Of a stretch of 64,000 nt of DNA, positions 26,297 through 36,216 are shown piece after piece (within the stretch, counting starts at the first letter, position 1; each line of letters opens with the position of its first letter). Position numbers and translations under genes: made by a program. The DNA comes from Mesoflavibacter zeaxanthinifaciens DSM 18436 (GTDB taxonomy: Bacteria > Bacteroidota > Bacteroidia > Flavobacteriales > Flavobacteriaceae), in NCBI RefSeq assembly GCF_000422365.1, contig NZ_KE383820.1:153324-217323 (forward strand), read 5' to 3'. The notes under the pieces are model-generated. The model worked only from the letters and a program-made list of their open reading frames with translations. It ran no database searches and was not told the origin of the DNA.

Positions 26297-27585
26297 TGGC
26301 AACTTCAATAATAATTATTGTTTGTTCATTATTGCTATCGGCTTTTTTTTCGGGTATGGAGATTGCTTATGTGTCTTCAAACAAAATCCATATAGAAATT
26401 GAAAAAAAGCAAGAAGGTTTTTTAGCGCAAATACTAACAAAAATTACTGCTAAACCTTCCAAATTTATTGCAACTATGCTTATTGGTAATAATATAGCAT
26501 TAGTTATTTATGGGTTGTTTATGGGAGATTTGTTGGTGCAGTGGTTTCAAAGCTTTTTGCCTTCAGAAAGCGGATTTGTAACCTATTTGTTAACCGATTT
26601 AAACTTGTTGACCCAAACCATAATTTCAACATTAATTATACTGTTTACTGCAGAATTTCTTCCAAAAGTATTCTTTCAGATTTATGCCAATTCACTATTA
26701 AAAATACTAGCATTTCCAGCGTATTTGTTCTATGTGCTTTTTACTTTTATTTCAGATTTTGTGATTTGGATTAGTGATGTGGTACTAAAAAAATTCTTCA
26801 AAACAGAAGGCGATCAAGTTCAACTAGCTTTTACAAAAGTAGAATTAGGTAACTATATTAGTGAGCAAATGGAAAGCGTAGAAGAACATGAAGAAATTGA
26901 TACCGAAATTCAAATTTTTCAAAATGCGTTAGAGTTTTCCGAAGTAAAAGCACGCGAAGTTATGGTACCTCGTACCGAAATTACAGCGCTAGAACTTCAT
27001 GATTCTGTAGACGATTTAAGCAAATTATTTACAGAAACAGGCTATTCTAAAATTTTAATTTATAAAGAAACTATAGACGAAATTTTAGGTTACGTACATT
27101 CTTTCGATTTATTCAAAAAGCCAAAAAATATAGGCTCTATGATTATGCCTATAGAGCTGGTTCCAGAAACCATGCTTATAAAAGATATCTTAAATGTACT
27201 TATCAAAAAACGAAAAAGTATAGCAGTTGTGGTGGATGAGTACGGTGGTACATCTGGTATTATGACTGTAGAAGATATTGTAGAAGAATTATTTGGAGAG
27301 ATAGAAGACGAGCATGATAGCGTAGATTTAATTGAAGAACAAAAAGATGAAGATAATTTTGTGTTTTCTGCAAGATTAGAAGTAGACTACATTAACGAAA
27401 CCTATAAAATAGACTTGCCAGAAGGTGAAAATTATGAAACTTTAGGCGGTTTAATTGTAGACTTTACAGAAGAAATTCCGCAACAAGACGAAATCGTAAC
27501 TATTGACAATTTCGAATTCAAAATATTAGAAGTATCCAATACAAAAATAGATTTAGTAGCCTTAAAAATTAAAGAAGAAGATTAG
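26296..27585 (+). CDS. CNNM/CorC-type hemolysin-family membrane protein
   Basis: A 429-residue protein with three parts. An N-terminal DUF21/CNNM membrane domain (about 1-180, with LLLSAFFSGMEIAYVSSN and KFIATMLIGNNIALVIYG) is followed by a CBS pair (about 205-335: EVMVPRTEI, AVVVDEYGGTSGIMTVEDIVEELFGEI) and a C-terminal CorC_HlyC domain (about 345-429, YETLGGLIVD). Members are Mg2+/Co2+ transport or efflux factors. It resembles GldE of gliding bacteria in architecture, but gldD and ssb are not next to it, so I do not use that name. Confidence 0.9.
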   Translation: MATSIIIIVCSLLLSAFFSGMEIAYVSSNKIHIEIEKKQEGFLAQILTKITAKPSKFIATMLIGNNIALVIYGLFMGDLLVQWFQSFLPSESGFVTYLLTDLNLLTQTIISTLIILFTAEFLPKVFFQIYANSLLKILAFPAYLFYVLFTFISDFVIWISDVVLKKFFKTEGDQVQLAFTKVELGNYISEQMESVEEHEEIDTEIQIFQNALEFSEVKAREVMVPRTEITALELHDSVDDLSKLFTETGYSKILIYKETIDEILGYVHSFDLFKKPKNIGSMIMPIELVPETMLIKDILNVLIKKRKSIAVVVDEYGGTSGIMTVEDIVEELFGEIEDEHDSVDLIEEQKDEDNFVFSARLEVDYINETYKIDLPEGENYETLGGLIVDFTEEIPQQDEIVTIDNFEFKILEVSNTKIDLVALKIKEED

Positions 27586-27717
27586 CTTCAACTACATGAA
27601 AATCTTTATAATAGCTGCTTAATTTATTATTTGATTATTTATTATAAAAAGTACTTTTATTATTGAATAGAAAATGGTATTTTCGCCCACTATATTTCAT
27701 AAAATTTATCATAGAAA

Positions 27718-29844
27718 ATGGCAATTTTAAATAAAATAAGACAGAAAACAGTTGTATTAATTTTGGTTATCGCGTTAGCCTTATTCGCATTTATTTTATC
27801 AAGTTTATTTGATAACAAAGATGCATTATTTGGTAAATCTCAAGACGTAGTTGCAACCATTAACGGTAAAGACATAAGCAGAGTAGAGTTTATGAGTCTT
27901 GTAGAACAGCAACAACAACAAATGGGTGCAAACGCAACTTCAACTCAGGTAATGAACCGTGTATTTGATGCTAAAGTTAGAGAAGCTGTTATGGAAGGTC
28001 AGTTTGAAAAGTTAGGACTATCTATCGAAACTGATCAAATGAGAGATATTTTAAAAAATGCACTATCTACAAGCCCAGAATTTTTAAATGAAGCAGGTAT
28101 ATTTGATGAGTCTAAATTAAAAGTTTACATAGATAACTTAAAATCTACATCAGCTCAAGCATACCAAAACTGGGTAAATTATGAGCAGCAATTAGCAGTA
28201 GGAGCATTACAAACAGATTACTTTAACATGGTTAAAGCTGGTGCAACTGCAACTTTAGCAGAAGGAGAGTTAGATCATAAATTAGCTAATGATAAAGTAG
28301 ATATTAAATATGTACAAGTACCTTACAGTTCTATAGCAGATAGTACTGTTAAAGTATCAAAATCTGAAATTAAAGATTACATTTCTAAGCATAAAAAATC
28401 TTACGAGACAGAAGCTAGTAGAAGTTTTCAATATGTATTCTTTAAAGAAGAAGCATCTGCTGAAGACGAAAAGAATATCCAAAATAGTTTAAAAGAATTA
28501 TTAAACGATAGAGAAGTTTACGATGAAAATGCAGAAGACAAAAAACGTACAGAAATAGGTTTTATAAATACAAAAGATGTAGAAGATTTTGTTAATGCAA
28601 ATTCTGACGATATAAAATATAACGATAGATTTTTAAAGAAGTCTGCTTTACCAGAAACTATTGCAGATACAATTTTTAATCAAGAGATTGGCTTTATCTA
28701 TGGACCATACAAAGAAGGTAACTACTATAAATTATCAAAACTAGTAGATAGAACTACTTTACCAGACTCAGCAAAAACAAGACACATTTTAATACCATTT
28801 ATAGGAGCTTCAAGAGCACCAGCAGATGCTAAACCAAAAGCAGAAGCAGAAGCTTTAGCAGATAGTTTATTAACAGTTTTAAAATCAGATAAATCTAAAT
28901 TCTCTGAGTTTGTTACAGAATATTCTACAGACCAAGGAAGTGTAAACAACGAAGGTCGTTACGATTGGTTTGCTTACGACAGAATGGTGCCAGAATTTAG
29001 AGACTTTGCTTTTGAAGGTAAAACAGGAGATTTAGGTGTAGTAGAAACTGCATTTGGATTACATATCATTGAAGTTGAAGGTCAAAAAGGATCTTCAGAT
29101 ATGGTGAAAGTAGCAACTATAGCTAGAAAAATTGAACCATCAGAAGATACTAACGACAAAATATTTAGAGATGCATCTACTTTTGAAGTAAACTTAGAAA
29201 ATGCAGAATTTGCAACATTAGCTAAAGAGTCTAGTTATGATGTAAGACCAATGACAGCTAAAGAATTAGACGAAAGTATTCCTGGTATAGGTAACCAAAG
29301 ACAAATTGTACGTTGGGCTTTTGAAGAAGGTACAGATGTAGGAGACTACAAACGTTTTACAGTTTCTGGAGGTATAGTTATTGCACAATTAACTTCAAAA
29401 TCTGAAGCAGGGTTAATGAGCGTAGAAGATGCGTCTGTAACAGCTTTACCAGAGATTAGAAAAGAAAAGAAAGCTAAGTTAATCATGGATAGAGTAAGCG
29501 CAACTACTTTAGAAGAGTTTGCAAAAGCAGAAAATCAAAATGTAAGAAGCTCTGTAGCTATCAACATGAAAAACCCAACAATTTCTGGTGCTGGTAACGA
29601 GCCAATGGTTGTTGGTACAGCATTTGGATTAAATGAAGGAGAAACTTCTGGTTTAGTAAAAGGAAATACAGGTGTATTTATGGTACAAACAACTAAAAAG
29701 ACACCAGCAACAGAGTTAGAAAACTATCAGCCTTTTGCAAATCAAGTAAGTACACAAAAATTAAATTCTGTACAAAACAGATTGTACAATGCTTTAAAAG
29801 AAGCTGCTGAAATTGAAGATAACCGTGCTAATACAGTACAGTAA
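27718..29844 (+). CDS. PpiD/SurA-like membrane-anchored peptidyl-prolyl isomerase
   Basis: A 708-residue periplasmic foldase anchored by one N-terminal membrane helix (TVVLILVIALALFAFIL, about 10-28). A SurA_N-like helical region (about 40-200) precedes a parvulin domain (about 340-460: KTRHILIPF, FSEFVTEYSTDQGS, GRYDWF, VPEFRDFAF, GVVETAFGLHIIEV). A second, degenerate isomerase-like segment lies near 580-680. It is the last gene before a strong terminator at 29864. Acts in folding of exported and outer-membrane proteins. Confidence 0.9.
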   Translation: MAILNKIRQKTVVLILVIALALFAFILSSLFDNKDALFGKSQDVVATINGKDISRVEFMSLVEQQQQQMGANATSTQVMNRVFDAKVREAVMEGQFEKLGLSIETDQMRDILKNALSTSPEFLNEAGIFDESKLKVYIDNLKSTSAQAYQNWVNYEQQLAVGALQTDYFNMVKAGATATLAEGELDHKLANDKVDIKYVQVPYSSIADSTVKVSKSEIKDYISKHKKSYETEASRSFQYVFFKEEASAEDEKNIQNSLKELLNDREVYDENAEDKKRTEIGFINTKDVEDFVNANSDDIKYNDRFLKKSALPETIADTIFNQEIGFIYGPYKEGNYYKLSKLVDRTTLPDSAKTRHILIPFIGASRAPADAKPKAEAEALADSLLTVLKSDKSKFSEFVTEYSTDQGSVNNEGRYDWFAYDRMVPEFRDFAFEGKTGDLGVVETAFGLHIIEVEGQKGSSDMVKVATIARKIEPSEDTNDKIFRDASTFEVNLENAEFATLAKESSYDVRPMTAKELDESIPGIGNQRQIVRWAFEEGTDVGDYKRFTVSGGIVIAQLTSKSEAGLMSVEDASVTALPEIRKEKKAKLIMDRVSATTLEEFAKAENQNVRSSVAINMKNPTISGAGNEPMVVGTAFGLNEGETSGLVKGNTGVFMVQTTKKTPATELENYQPFANQVSTQKLNSVQNRLYNALKEAAEIEDNRANTVQ

Positions 29845-29863
29845 TTTTTAAATAAAATACTAT

Positions 29864-29897
29864 AAAAAAGCCTCTTGATTTTCAAGAGGCTTTTTTT
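29864..29897. terminator. Bidirectional terminator
   Basis: The stem AAAAAAGCCTCTTGA is matched by TCAAGAGGCTTTTTTT across a short T-rich loop. It ends the foldase transcript on the plus strand and the GYDIA/HMGR operon on the minus strand. Confidence 0.92.
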
Positions 29898-29927
29898 ATT
29901 GTGTTTGTTTTCAGCTTTAAATGAAAA

Positions 29928-30836
29928 CTATAAAACCATATCAGTATAACTTAAAATGGTGTCAAACCCTTTGCTTTTAAAATACTCAGTTGGATTACTT
30001 TTGGAAGCCACCAAAACAAAATCTCCGCCCCAAGCACCAAGACTTTTTATACTTCCTCCAAAATTTTCAAAAAGTAATTGCTTTATAGGTGTTTGATTGG
30101 TTACAGAAGCAATAATCTGTTCATGTTGGTCTATTAACGATTGAAACTTCTCTAAAGTCTCACAAATCATAATTTGTTCTGTAATTGCATTTATTGCAGC
30201 AATGGTTGCTTCTAAATTGTTTCTATTAGCTTTGTAATGTGCAATACCATCTCTACTATTTTGTTTTTTATTTAAGTGAACAAAATATAGATTATTTTTA
30301 AAATTAGGATTAAAATTTAAAGTTTCAATAACTCTTTTTTTATCATTTAATTGATAAGTTAAGGCTAGGTCTTCTTGTGCACACGCAATGTCGTAACCAC
30401 TACCGCCAAACGTTAATTCTAGTAATTTATAAGCATCAACATTAGCCCAGTTAGCAATATTATTAATTAAAGTTGAAGATGTGCCTAATCCCCAATTTTT
30501 AGGAAATTCTAATACAGTTGAAACTTTAAAACCTTCATCTATTAAAAAATTAGGGTTTAATTGTTTTACAGCTGTTATAATTTGTAATAAACGATCTGAG
30601 ATTTCAGGATTAGTTGTGTTTTCAATTGAAACAGATTTATCTTGAAATGAAAATTTTGCACTAAACCAAACGTTTTGATTATGGTCTAAGCTGTTCCAGG
30701 TCAGTTTGTTTATTGTTTCTTTTTCAACATGAAGTGATTGTCCAAATACAGTAGGAATAGCTAATGCTTTTGCTCCATCAAGCACCACATATTCTGCGGT
30801 TAGTAATAATTTTCCGTGACTGTAATAGGTTTTCAT
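29928..30836 (-). CDS. GYDIA-family GHMP kinase
   Basis: A 302-residue GHMP-superfamily kinase, named for its GGSGYDIACAQ motif near residue 145. The N-terminus YYSHGKLLLTAEYVVLDGA contains the GHMP N-box, WGLGTSSTLINNIANW is the ATP loop and KSLGAWGGDFVLVAS the C-terminal glycine loop. It begins directly after the stop of HMG-CoA reductase, so the two are cotranscribed. Members are uncharacterised as far as I know. With mevalonate kinase and mvaD elsewhere in the window, this is a good candidate for the phosphomevalonate kinase step. Confidence 0.87.
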   Translation of the reverse strand: MKTYYSHGKLLLTAEYVVLDGAKALAIPTVFGQSLHVEKETINKLTWNSLDHNQNVWFSAKFSFQDKSVSIENTTNPEISDRLLQIITAVKQLNPNFLIDEGFKVSTVLEFPKNWGLGTSSTLINNIANWANVDAYKLLELTFGGSGYDIACAQEDLALTYQLNDKKRVIETLNFNPNFKNNLYFVHLNKKQNSRDGIAHYKANRNNLEATIAAINAITEQIMICETLEKFQSLIDQHEQIIASVTNQTPIKQLLFENFGGSIKSLGAWGGDFVLVASKSNPTEYFKSKGFDTILSYTDMVL

Positions 30837-32135
30837 TTATCCTCTTAATTTTTCAATCTGTTCTACAACAGCGCTATGAGAAACAGTATTGTTTTTAAAA
30901 TGATCGACAATAGTTTCTTTTTCTTGTGGTGTAGCTTCAAATTGATTTAAAATATTCATTAAATGCATTTTCATGTGTCCTTCTTGAATACCTGTAGTTG
31001 TCAAGCTTCTTAAAGCAGCAAAGTTTTGTGCTAAACCAGCAACTGCTACAATTTGCATTAATTGCTTTGCTGTAGGATGATCTAGTAGATTTAAAGCTAA
31101 TTTTACTAAAGGATGTAAACTTGTTAATCCGCCAACAGTACCTAAAGCTAACGGGATTTCCATCCAAAAAGTAAACACACCATTTTCAACTTTAGCATGT
31201 GTTAAACTAGAATATTGTCCATTTTTTGATGCGTAAGCATGTACACCGGCTTCTACAGCTCTAAAATCGTTACCAGTAGCCAAAACAACAGCATCAATAC
31301 CATTCATTATACCTTTGTTGTGTGTTACAGCTCGGTAAGGTTCGATTTCGGCAATCTTTACAGCTTGTACAAACTTTTCGGCAAATGTATTTGGGTCAAT
31401 ATCTTTTTCGGCCAAATCTTCAACTTTGCAACTTACTTCAGCTCTAACTAAACATTCAGGTACGTAATTAGATAAAATACTCATCACAATCTCTACAGGC
31501 TCTGCAAGTTGTGTTTCAGCTTCAGCTTTAAATGTTTTTGCAAATTGCTCTAAACACGAATTAATAAAGTTTGCACCCATTGCATCTAGCGTTTCAAAAG
31601 TTGCATGCAATTGGTAGTAATTATCTAAATCTGTAGTTTTATCTATAAGTTGAATGTCTAAAATACCGCCACCACGTTTTTCCATGTTTTTGGTAATTGG
31701 CTTGGCATCTGTAATTAATTTCGACTTTATTTCATCAAAAAAAGAGGTTAAAGCTTCCTTTTTACCTTGATACATAAAATGAACTTGGCCAATTTTTGTT
31801 GTGCTAATCACCTTCGTTTTAAATCCGCCACGCGTTTGCCAAAATTTTGCAGCTTTACTTGCAGCTGCGACTACAGAGCTTTCCTCGATAGCCATAGGAA
31901 TAGTGTAAATTTTGTCGTTAATCACAAAATTAGGAGCAACGCCAAAAGGTAAGTAAAAGTTAGTTATGGTGTTTTCTATAAACTCGTCGTGTAACTGTTG
32001 AAGTTTTTCGTCAGAGTTCCAATATTGCTTTAAAGCTTGTTTAATAGAGTCGTTTTTAGAAAAATGATGAGTTACTAACCAATCAATTTTTTCGGTTTTT
32101 GATAGTTTAGAAAATCCAGAAACTAATGCTGCCAT
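30837..32135 (-). CDS. mvaA: Class II (degradative-type) HMG-CoA reductase
   Basis: A 432-residue soluble enzyme that makes mevalonate from HMG-CoA (or the reverse). It matches class II reductases: SGFSKLSKTEKIDWL at the N-terminus, AIEESSVVAAASKAAKFW with the catalytic Glu, DAMGANFINSCLEQ, the catalytic Lys region THNKGIMNGIDAVVLATGND, GTVGGLTSLHPLVK, and the C-terminal flap with catalytic His (EGHMKMHLMNIL). It has no membrane domain. Although this class is named degradative, the presence of later mevalonate-pathway genes in the window supports a biosynthetic role here. Confidence 0.94.
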   Translation of the reverse strand: MAALVSGFSKLSKTEKIDWLVTHHFSKNDSIKQALKQYWNSDEKLQQLHDEFIENTITNFYLPFGVAPNFVINDKIYTIPMAIEESSVVAAASKAAKFWQTRGGFKTKVISTTKIGQVHFMYQGKKEALTSFFDEIKSKLITDAKPITKNMEKRGGGILDIQLIDKTTDLDNYYQLHATFETLDAMGANFINSCLEQFAKTFKAEAETQLAEPVEIVMSILSNYVPECLVRAEVSCKVEDLAEKDIDPNTFAEKFVQAVKIAEIEPYRAVTHNKGIMNGIDAVVLATGNDFRAVEAGVHAYASKNGQYSSLTHAKVENGVFTFWMEIPLALGTVGGLTSLHPLVKLALNLLDHPTAKQLMQIVAVAGLAQNFAALRSLTTTGIQEGHMKMHLMNILNQFEATPQEKETIVDHFKNNTVSHSAVVEQIEKLRG

Positions 32136-32314
32136 GTAATTAAATTTAGAAATGCAAAGATACTACACTGAAGTTAACATTTTAAGTTTGGTGTAAAATT
32201 TGATTTAAATGATATTTGTAATGATGTTTTAAGTTGAATTTACTGTTAATATTTACGGTTTTTTGGCTAATTTTTAGTAAACTTGACATCCTTTTATTAA
32301 ATATTTAATTTTAG

Positions 32315-34501
32315 ATGAAAATATTCAAAATTCTTTCCCTTTTTTTAGTTTTAGCAACATCTGCTTTAACCGCTCAAAACAAGCAAATTACATTAGAAGA
32401 GATTTGGAACGGTACCTTTAGAACAGAAGGTTTACAAGCGTTACACTCTATGAAAAACGGTCAACAATATTCCGTTTTAAATTTTGATAGAGCCAATCGT
32501 GCAACAACTATAGATATTTACGATTATAAAACGTTAGAGAAGACTAAAACTTTAGTAAGTTCTGCAGATATAGATGCTATACCTTACTTTACAGATTATA
32601 CGTTTAGTGAAGATGAAAGCAAAGTGCTTTTAGCTACAGAAGAAGAGTCTATTTTTAGACGATCTACTTTAGGTAAATATTTTGTTTTTGATGCAGAAAC
32701 AGGAAAAACAACTTTAGTAACCGAAGACAAAATACAAGAGCCAACATTTTCTCCAGACGGAACAAAAATAGCTTTTGGTTTAAACAACAACTTGTATGTT
32801 AAAGATTTAAATTCTGGTAAAATTACTCAGTTTACTACAGATGGCGAAAAAAATAAAATCATCAACGGAATTACCGATTGGGTTTATGAAGAAGAATTTA
32901 GTTTTGTTCGCGCTTTCGATTGGAATGCAGATAGCAACAAAATAGCATTTATCAGATTTGATGAAACTGATGTTCCAGAATTTTCGATGGATGTTTATGG
33001 TCAAGATTTATACCCAACACAATCGGTGTTTAAATACCCTAAAGCAGGAGAGAAAAACGCAGAAGTGTCGCTTCATATTTATGATTTAAAAATAAATAAA
33101 GCAGAAGAAGTTAAAGTAGATAAAGCTTATAACGATTTTTATATTCCACGTATTAAATGGACCAACAATCCAGATGTTTTAAGTGCGCAATACATGAATC
33201 GTCACCAAAACGAATTAGATCTTTGGTTTATCAATGCAAAGAAAAATCAAGCTGAAATTGTTTTAGCTGAAACGGATAAAGCATACATAGATGTGACTTT
33301 CGATTTAACATTTTTAGAAGATGATAGTTTTATTTGGACAAGCGAAAAAGATGGATATAATCACATTTATCACTATGATAAAAACGGAAAGTTAATCAAC
33401 CAAGTTACCAAAGGAAATTGGGAAGTAACCAGTTACTACGGTTATGATAATAAAACTGGTAGAATTTTTTACCAATCTGTAGAAAACGGAAGTGTTAACA
33501 GAGATGTTTATGCTATAAAATTAAACGGAACTAAAAAGCAAAGATTAACAGATAAAACGGGAACAAACAATGCAGATTTTAGTGCAGATTTCACTTATTT
33601 TATCAATACCTTTTCAAATGCTTCAACGCCATATTTATATACTTTAAATGATGCAAAATCTGGTAAGGTTTTAAAAGCTATAAAAGATAATAGCGATTTA
33701 AAAAATCAATTAGCAGATTATCAATTATCAGAAAAAGAATTTTCTACAATAAATGTAAATGGAAACGACCTTAACATGTGGATGATTAAACCTGCAAATT
33801 TTGATGCTTCAAAACAATATCCATTGTTCATGTTTCAATATTCAGGACCAGGATCTCAACAAGTAGCTAACCGTTGGAACAGTGCTAACGATTATTGGTA
33901 TCAACTATTAGCTCAGCAAGGTTATATTGTTGCATGTGTTGACGGAAGAGGAACAGGATTAAAAGGAGCAGATTTTAAAAAAGTAACTCAAAAGGAATTA
34001 GGAAAATACGAAGTTGAAGACCAAATAGACGCTGCAAAATTATTAGGTCAAAGAAATTATATTGATGCGTCAAGAATAGGAATTTGGGGCTGGTCTTATG
34101 GTGGTTTTATGTCAAGTAACGCCTTATTTAAAGGTAATGATGTCTTTAAAATGGCAATAGCAGTAGCACCAGTAACTAGCTGGCGTTATTACGACTCTAT
34201 TTATACAGAACGTTACATGACAACACCACAAGAAAACCCAAGTGGTTATGACGAAAACTCACCAATTAATCATGTTGATAAATTAAAAGGCGACTTTTTA
34301 TTAATTCATGGATCAGGAGACGATAACGTACATGTACAAAATACAATGCGTATGGTAGAAGCGTTAGTGCAAGCAAACAAACAGTTTGAATTAATGATTT
34401 ACCCTGATAAAAATCATGGTATTTATGGCGGTAATACAAGATTACAGTTATATACTAAAATGACAAACTTTATAAATCGTACATTAGGCGATAAACTTTA
34501 A
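32315..34501 (+). CDS. Dipeptidyl peptidase 4 (S9B)
   Basis: A 728-residue exported serine peptidase; signal peptide MKIFKILSLFLVLATSALTAQ. Residues about 25-470 form the beta-propeller, with DWVYEEEF holding the Glu pair that binds the substrate N-terminus. The alpha/beta hydrolase follows with the triad Ser594 (GWSYGG), Asp670 (GSGDDNVH) and His701 (KNHGIYGG). DPP4 removes X-Pro or X-Ala dipeptides. The next gene, 25 bases on, is a POT peptide transporter, giving a coherent peptide-uptake pair. Confidence 0.95.
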   Translation: MKIFKILSLFLVLATSALTAQNKQITLEEIWNGTFRTEGLQALHSMKNGQQYSVLNFDRANRATTIDIYDYKTLEKTKTLVSSADIDAIPYFTDYTFSEDESKVLLATEEESIFRRSTLGKYFVFDAETGKTTLVTEDKIQEPTFSPDGTKIAFGLNNNLYVKDLNSGKITQFTTDGEKNKIINGITDWVYEEEFSFVRAFDWNADSNKIAFIRFDETDVPEFSMDVYGQDLYPTQSVFKYPKAGEKNAEVSLHIYDLKINKAEEVKVDKAYNDFYIPRIKWTNNPDVLSAQYMNRHQNELDLWFINAKKNQAEIVLAETDKAYIDVTFDLTFLEDDSFIWTSEKDGYNHIYHYDKNGKLINQVTKGNWEVTSYYGYDNKTGRIFYQSVENGSVNRDVYAIKLNGTKKQRLTDKTGTNNADFSADFTYFINTFSNASTPYLYTLNDAKSGKVLKAIKDNSDLKNQLADYQLSEKEFSTINVNGNDLNMWMIKPANFDASKQYPLFMFQYSGPGSQQVANRWNSANDYWYQLLAQQGYIVACVDGRGTGLKGADFKKVTQKELGKYEVEDQIDAAKLLGQRNYIDASRIGIWGWSYGGFMSSNALFKGNDVFKMAIAVAPVTSWRYYDSIYTERYMTTPQENPSGYDENSPINHVDKLKGDFLLIHGSGDDNVHVQNTMRMVEALVQANKQFELMIYPDKNHGIYGGNTRLQLYTKMTNFINRTLGDKL

Positions 34502-34526
34502 ATAAAAACTAACTAAATTATACATT

Positions 34527-36116
34527 ATGGAATTTAAATTTGGAGGTTCAGAAACCAATCAAAAGACTGTTTTAGGTCATCCTTCAGGGCTATTTGTCTT
34601 GTTTTTTACTGAAATGTGGGAACGTTTTTCTTACTACGGAATGCGTGCGCTTTTAGTGCTTTTTTTAGTGTCATCATTACTAGAAGAAGGTTGGGGCTGG
34701 GAAAGAAGTGATGCGTTAGTATTATATGCATGGTATACTGGATTAGTTTATTTAACGCCAATTATTGGAGGTTTTTTAGCAGATAAAATTTTTGGATATA
34801 GAAAAGCAGTTGTCCTTGGTGCATTTATAATGACGTTAGGTCATGCAAGTATGGCTTTAGAAGGTATGTCTAATATATTTTTCTATTTAGGTTTATTATG
34901 TTTAATATTAGGTAATGGGTTATTTAAACCAAATATTTCTTCTATAGTAGGTCAATTATATAAAGGAAATGGTAAAGAAAAAGATGCAGGATATACTATT
35001 TTTTACATGGGTATTAATGCAGGTGCATTTTTAGGAATTTTATTATGTGGTTATATTGGTGAAAAAGTTGGATGGCACTATGGTTTTGGATTAGCTGGGA
35101 TATTTATGTTCTTAGGAATGTTACAATTTTATTTTGCACAATCAATATTTGGAAACATAGGTTTGTCTCCTAAACAAACTCAAGATTTAGATGACTCTGT
35201 AGAAGATACCTTTGAAGAAATAGGTGAAAATATAGAAGATGTGGCAGATGAAGCTGAAAACTCTAAAGTGGTAAGAGATAGAATTACAGTTATTGGAATT
35301 TTTGCTGTATTTACAATCTTCTTCTGGTGGGCATTTGAACAAGCAGGAGGATCAATGACTATTTTTGCAGCAGATTATACAGATAGAGCTTTAGAAGGTA
35401 GCGCTGCAAATACATTTAAAATTGTAAATACAATTATTACATTAGTACCAATGGTAGTAATAACATGGGTATTAATAATGCTATTTAAACAAACTTTCGG
35501 AAAATATTCTATGTCTAATGTGTGGCTAGGTTTAAGCTTTTTAATTATTTGGGGGATTGTAATTTGGATGCTTAAAAAAGAATTCTCTTCTGATGCAACA
35601 GAAGTGCCAGCATCTTGGTTTTCAGTTTTAAACTCATTATTCATTATATTATTTGCTCCATTGTTTTCAAAGGTTTGGGAAAGTAAATTTAATCCATCAG
35701 GACCTATAAAATTTGCACTAGGTTTAGTATTGTTAGGTATTGGTTTTGCTGTTTTATCTTATGGAGCATCCGCAATTCCTGAAGGAGCAAAATCAGCTTC
35801 AGTAAGCTTAATGTTTTTAGTTGTAGCTTATTTATTTCATACGTTGGGAGAGTTATGTATTTCGCCAGTAGGTTTGTCTTATGTAAGTAAGTTAGCTCCT
35901 TTAAAATTAGTTGGATTGATGTTTGGTATATGGTTTATAGCAAACTTTATAGCAAACTTTTTAGGAGGTATTACAGGAAGTTATATAGATCAAATTTCTG
36001 AAGAGTATGGACTGTCAACATTCTTTTTAATATTTACAGTAATTCCTATCGCAGCAGCTGTTATATTGGTTGTTATTAATCCAATGATGAAGCGAATGAT
36101 GCACGGTGTAAAATAA
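34527..36116 (+). CDS. Proton-dependent oligopeptide (POT) transporter
   Basis: A 529-residue MFS protein with about 12-14 membrane helices. The POT signatures are FFTEMWERFSYYGMRALLVLFL-like at helix 1 (the E-x-x-E-R-F type proton motif, in FTEMWERFSYYG), GGFLADKIFGYRKAV and GNGLFKPNISSIVGQLY. An acidic cytosolic insert (about 215-245) follows helix 6. It carries di- and tripeptides with protons and follows DPP4 by 25 bases; a terminator at 36137 closes the unit. Confidence 0.94.
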   Translation: MEFKFGGSETNQKTVLGHPSGLFVLFFTEMWERFSYYGMRALLVLFLVSSLLEEGWGWERSDALVLYAWYTGLVYLTPIIGGFLADKIFGYRKAVVLGAFIMTLGHASMALEGMSNIFFYLGLLCLILGNGLFKPNISSIVGQLYKGNGKEKDAGYTIFYMGINAGAFLGILLCGYIGEKVGWHYGFGLAGIFMFLGMLQFYFAQSIFGNIGLSPKQTQDLDDSVEDTFEEIGENIEDVADEAENSKVVRDRITVIGIFAVFTIFFWWAFEQAGGSMTIFAADYTDRALEGSAANTFKIVNTIITLVPMVVITWVLIMLFKQTFGKYSMSNVWLGLSFLIIWGIVIWMLKKEFSSDATEVPASWFSVLNSLFIILFAPLFSKVWESKFNPSGPIKFALGLVLLGIGFAVLSYGASAIPEGAKSASVSLMFLVVAYLFHTLGELCISPVGLSYVSKLAPLKLVGLMFGIWFIANFIANFLGGITGSYIDQISEEYGLSTFFLIFTVIPIAAAVILVVINPMMKRMMHGVK

Positions 36117-36136
36117 TTATAAGTAATTAATATAAA

Positions 36137-36164
36137 AAAAGCGTCTCAATTTAGAGGCGCTTTT
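36137..36164 (+). terminator. Rho-independent terminator after POT transporter
   Basis: The stem AAAAGCGTCTC pairs with GAGGCGCTTTT (one T-G pair) around a six-base loop, followed by TATTTTTT. It closes the DPP4-POT unit. Confidence 0.88.
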
Positions 36165-36172
36165 ATTTTTTG

Positions 36173-36180
36173 TAAATTTG
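36173..36180 (+). promoter_or_regulatory. -7 element for the thioredoxin-like gene
   Basis: TAAATTTG matches TAnnTTTG exactly, 36 bases before the ATG at 36217 and just past the terminator. No TTTG at the ideal upstream distance is seen. Confidence 0.5.
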
Positions 36181-36216
36181 GAATACATTTTGCGACTACA
36201 ATAAAAAACAATATAT

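Noticed and set aside
26296-27585. Naming the CNNM/CorC protein GldE
   Set aside because: The architecture fits, but the gliding genes that normally flank gldE are absent, and the CNNM/CorC family is large.
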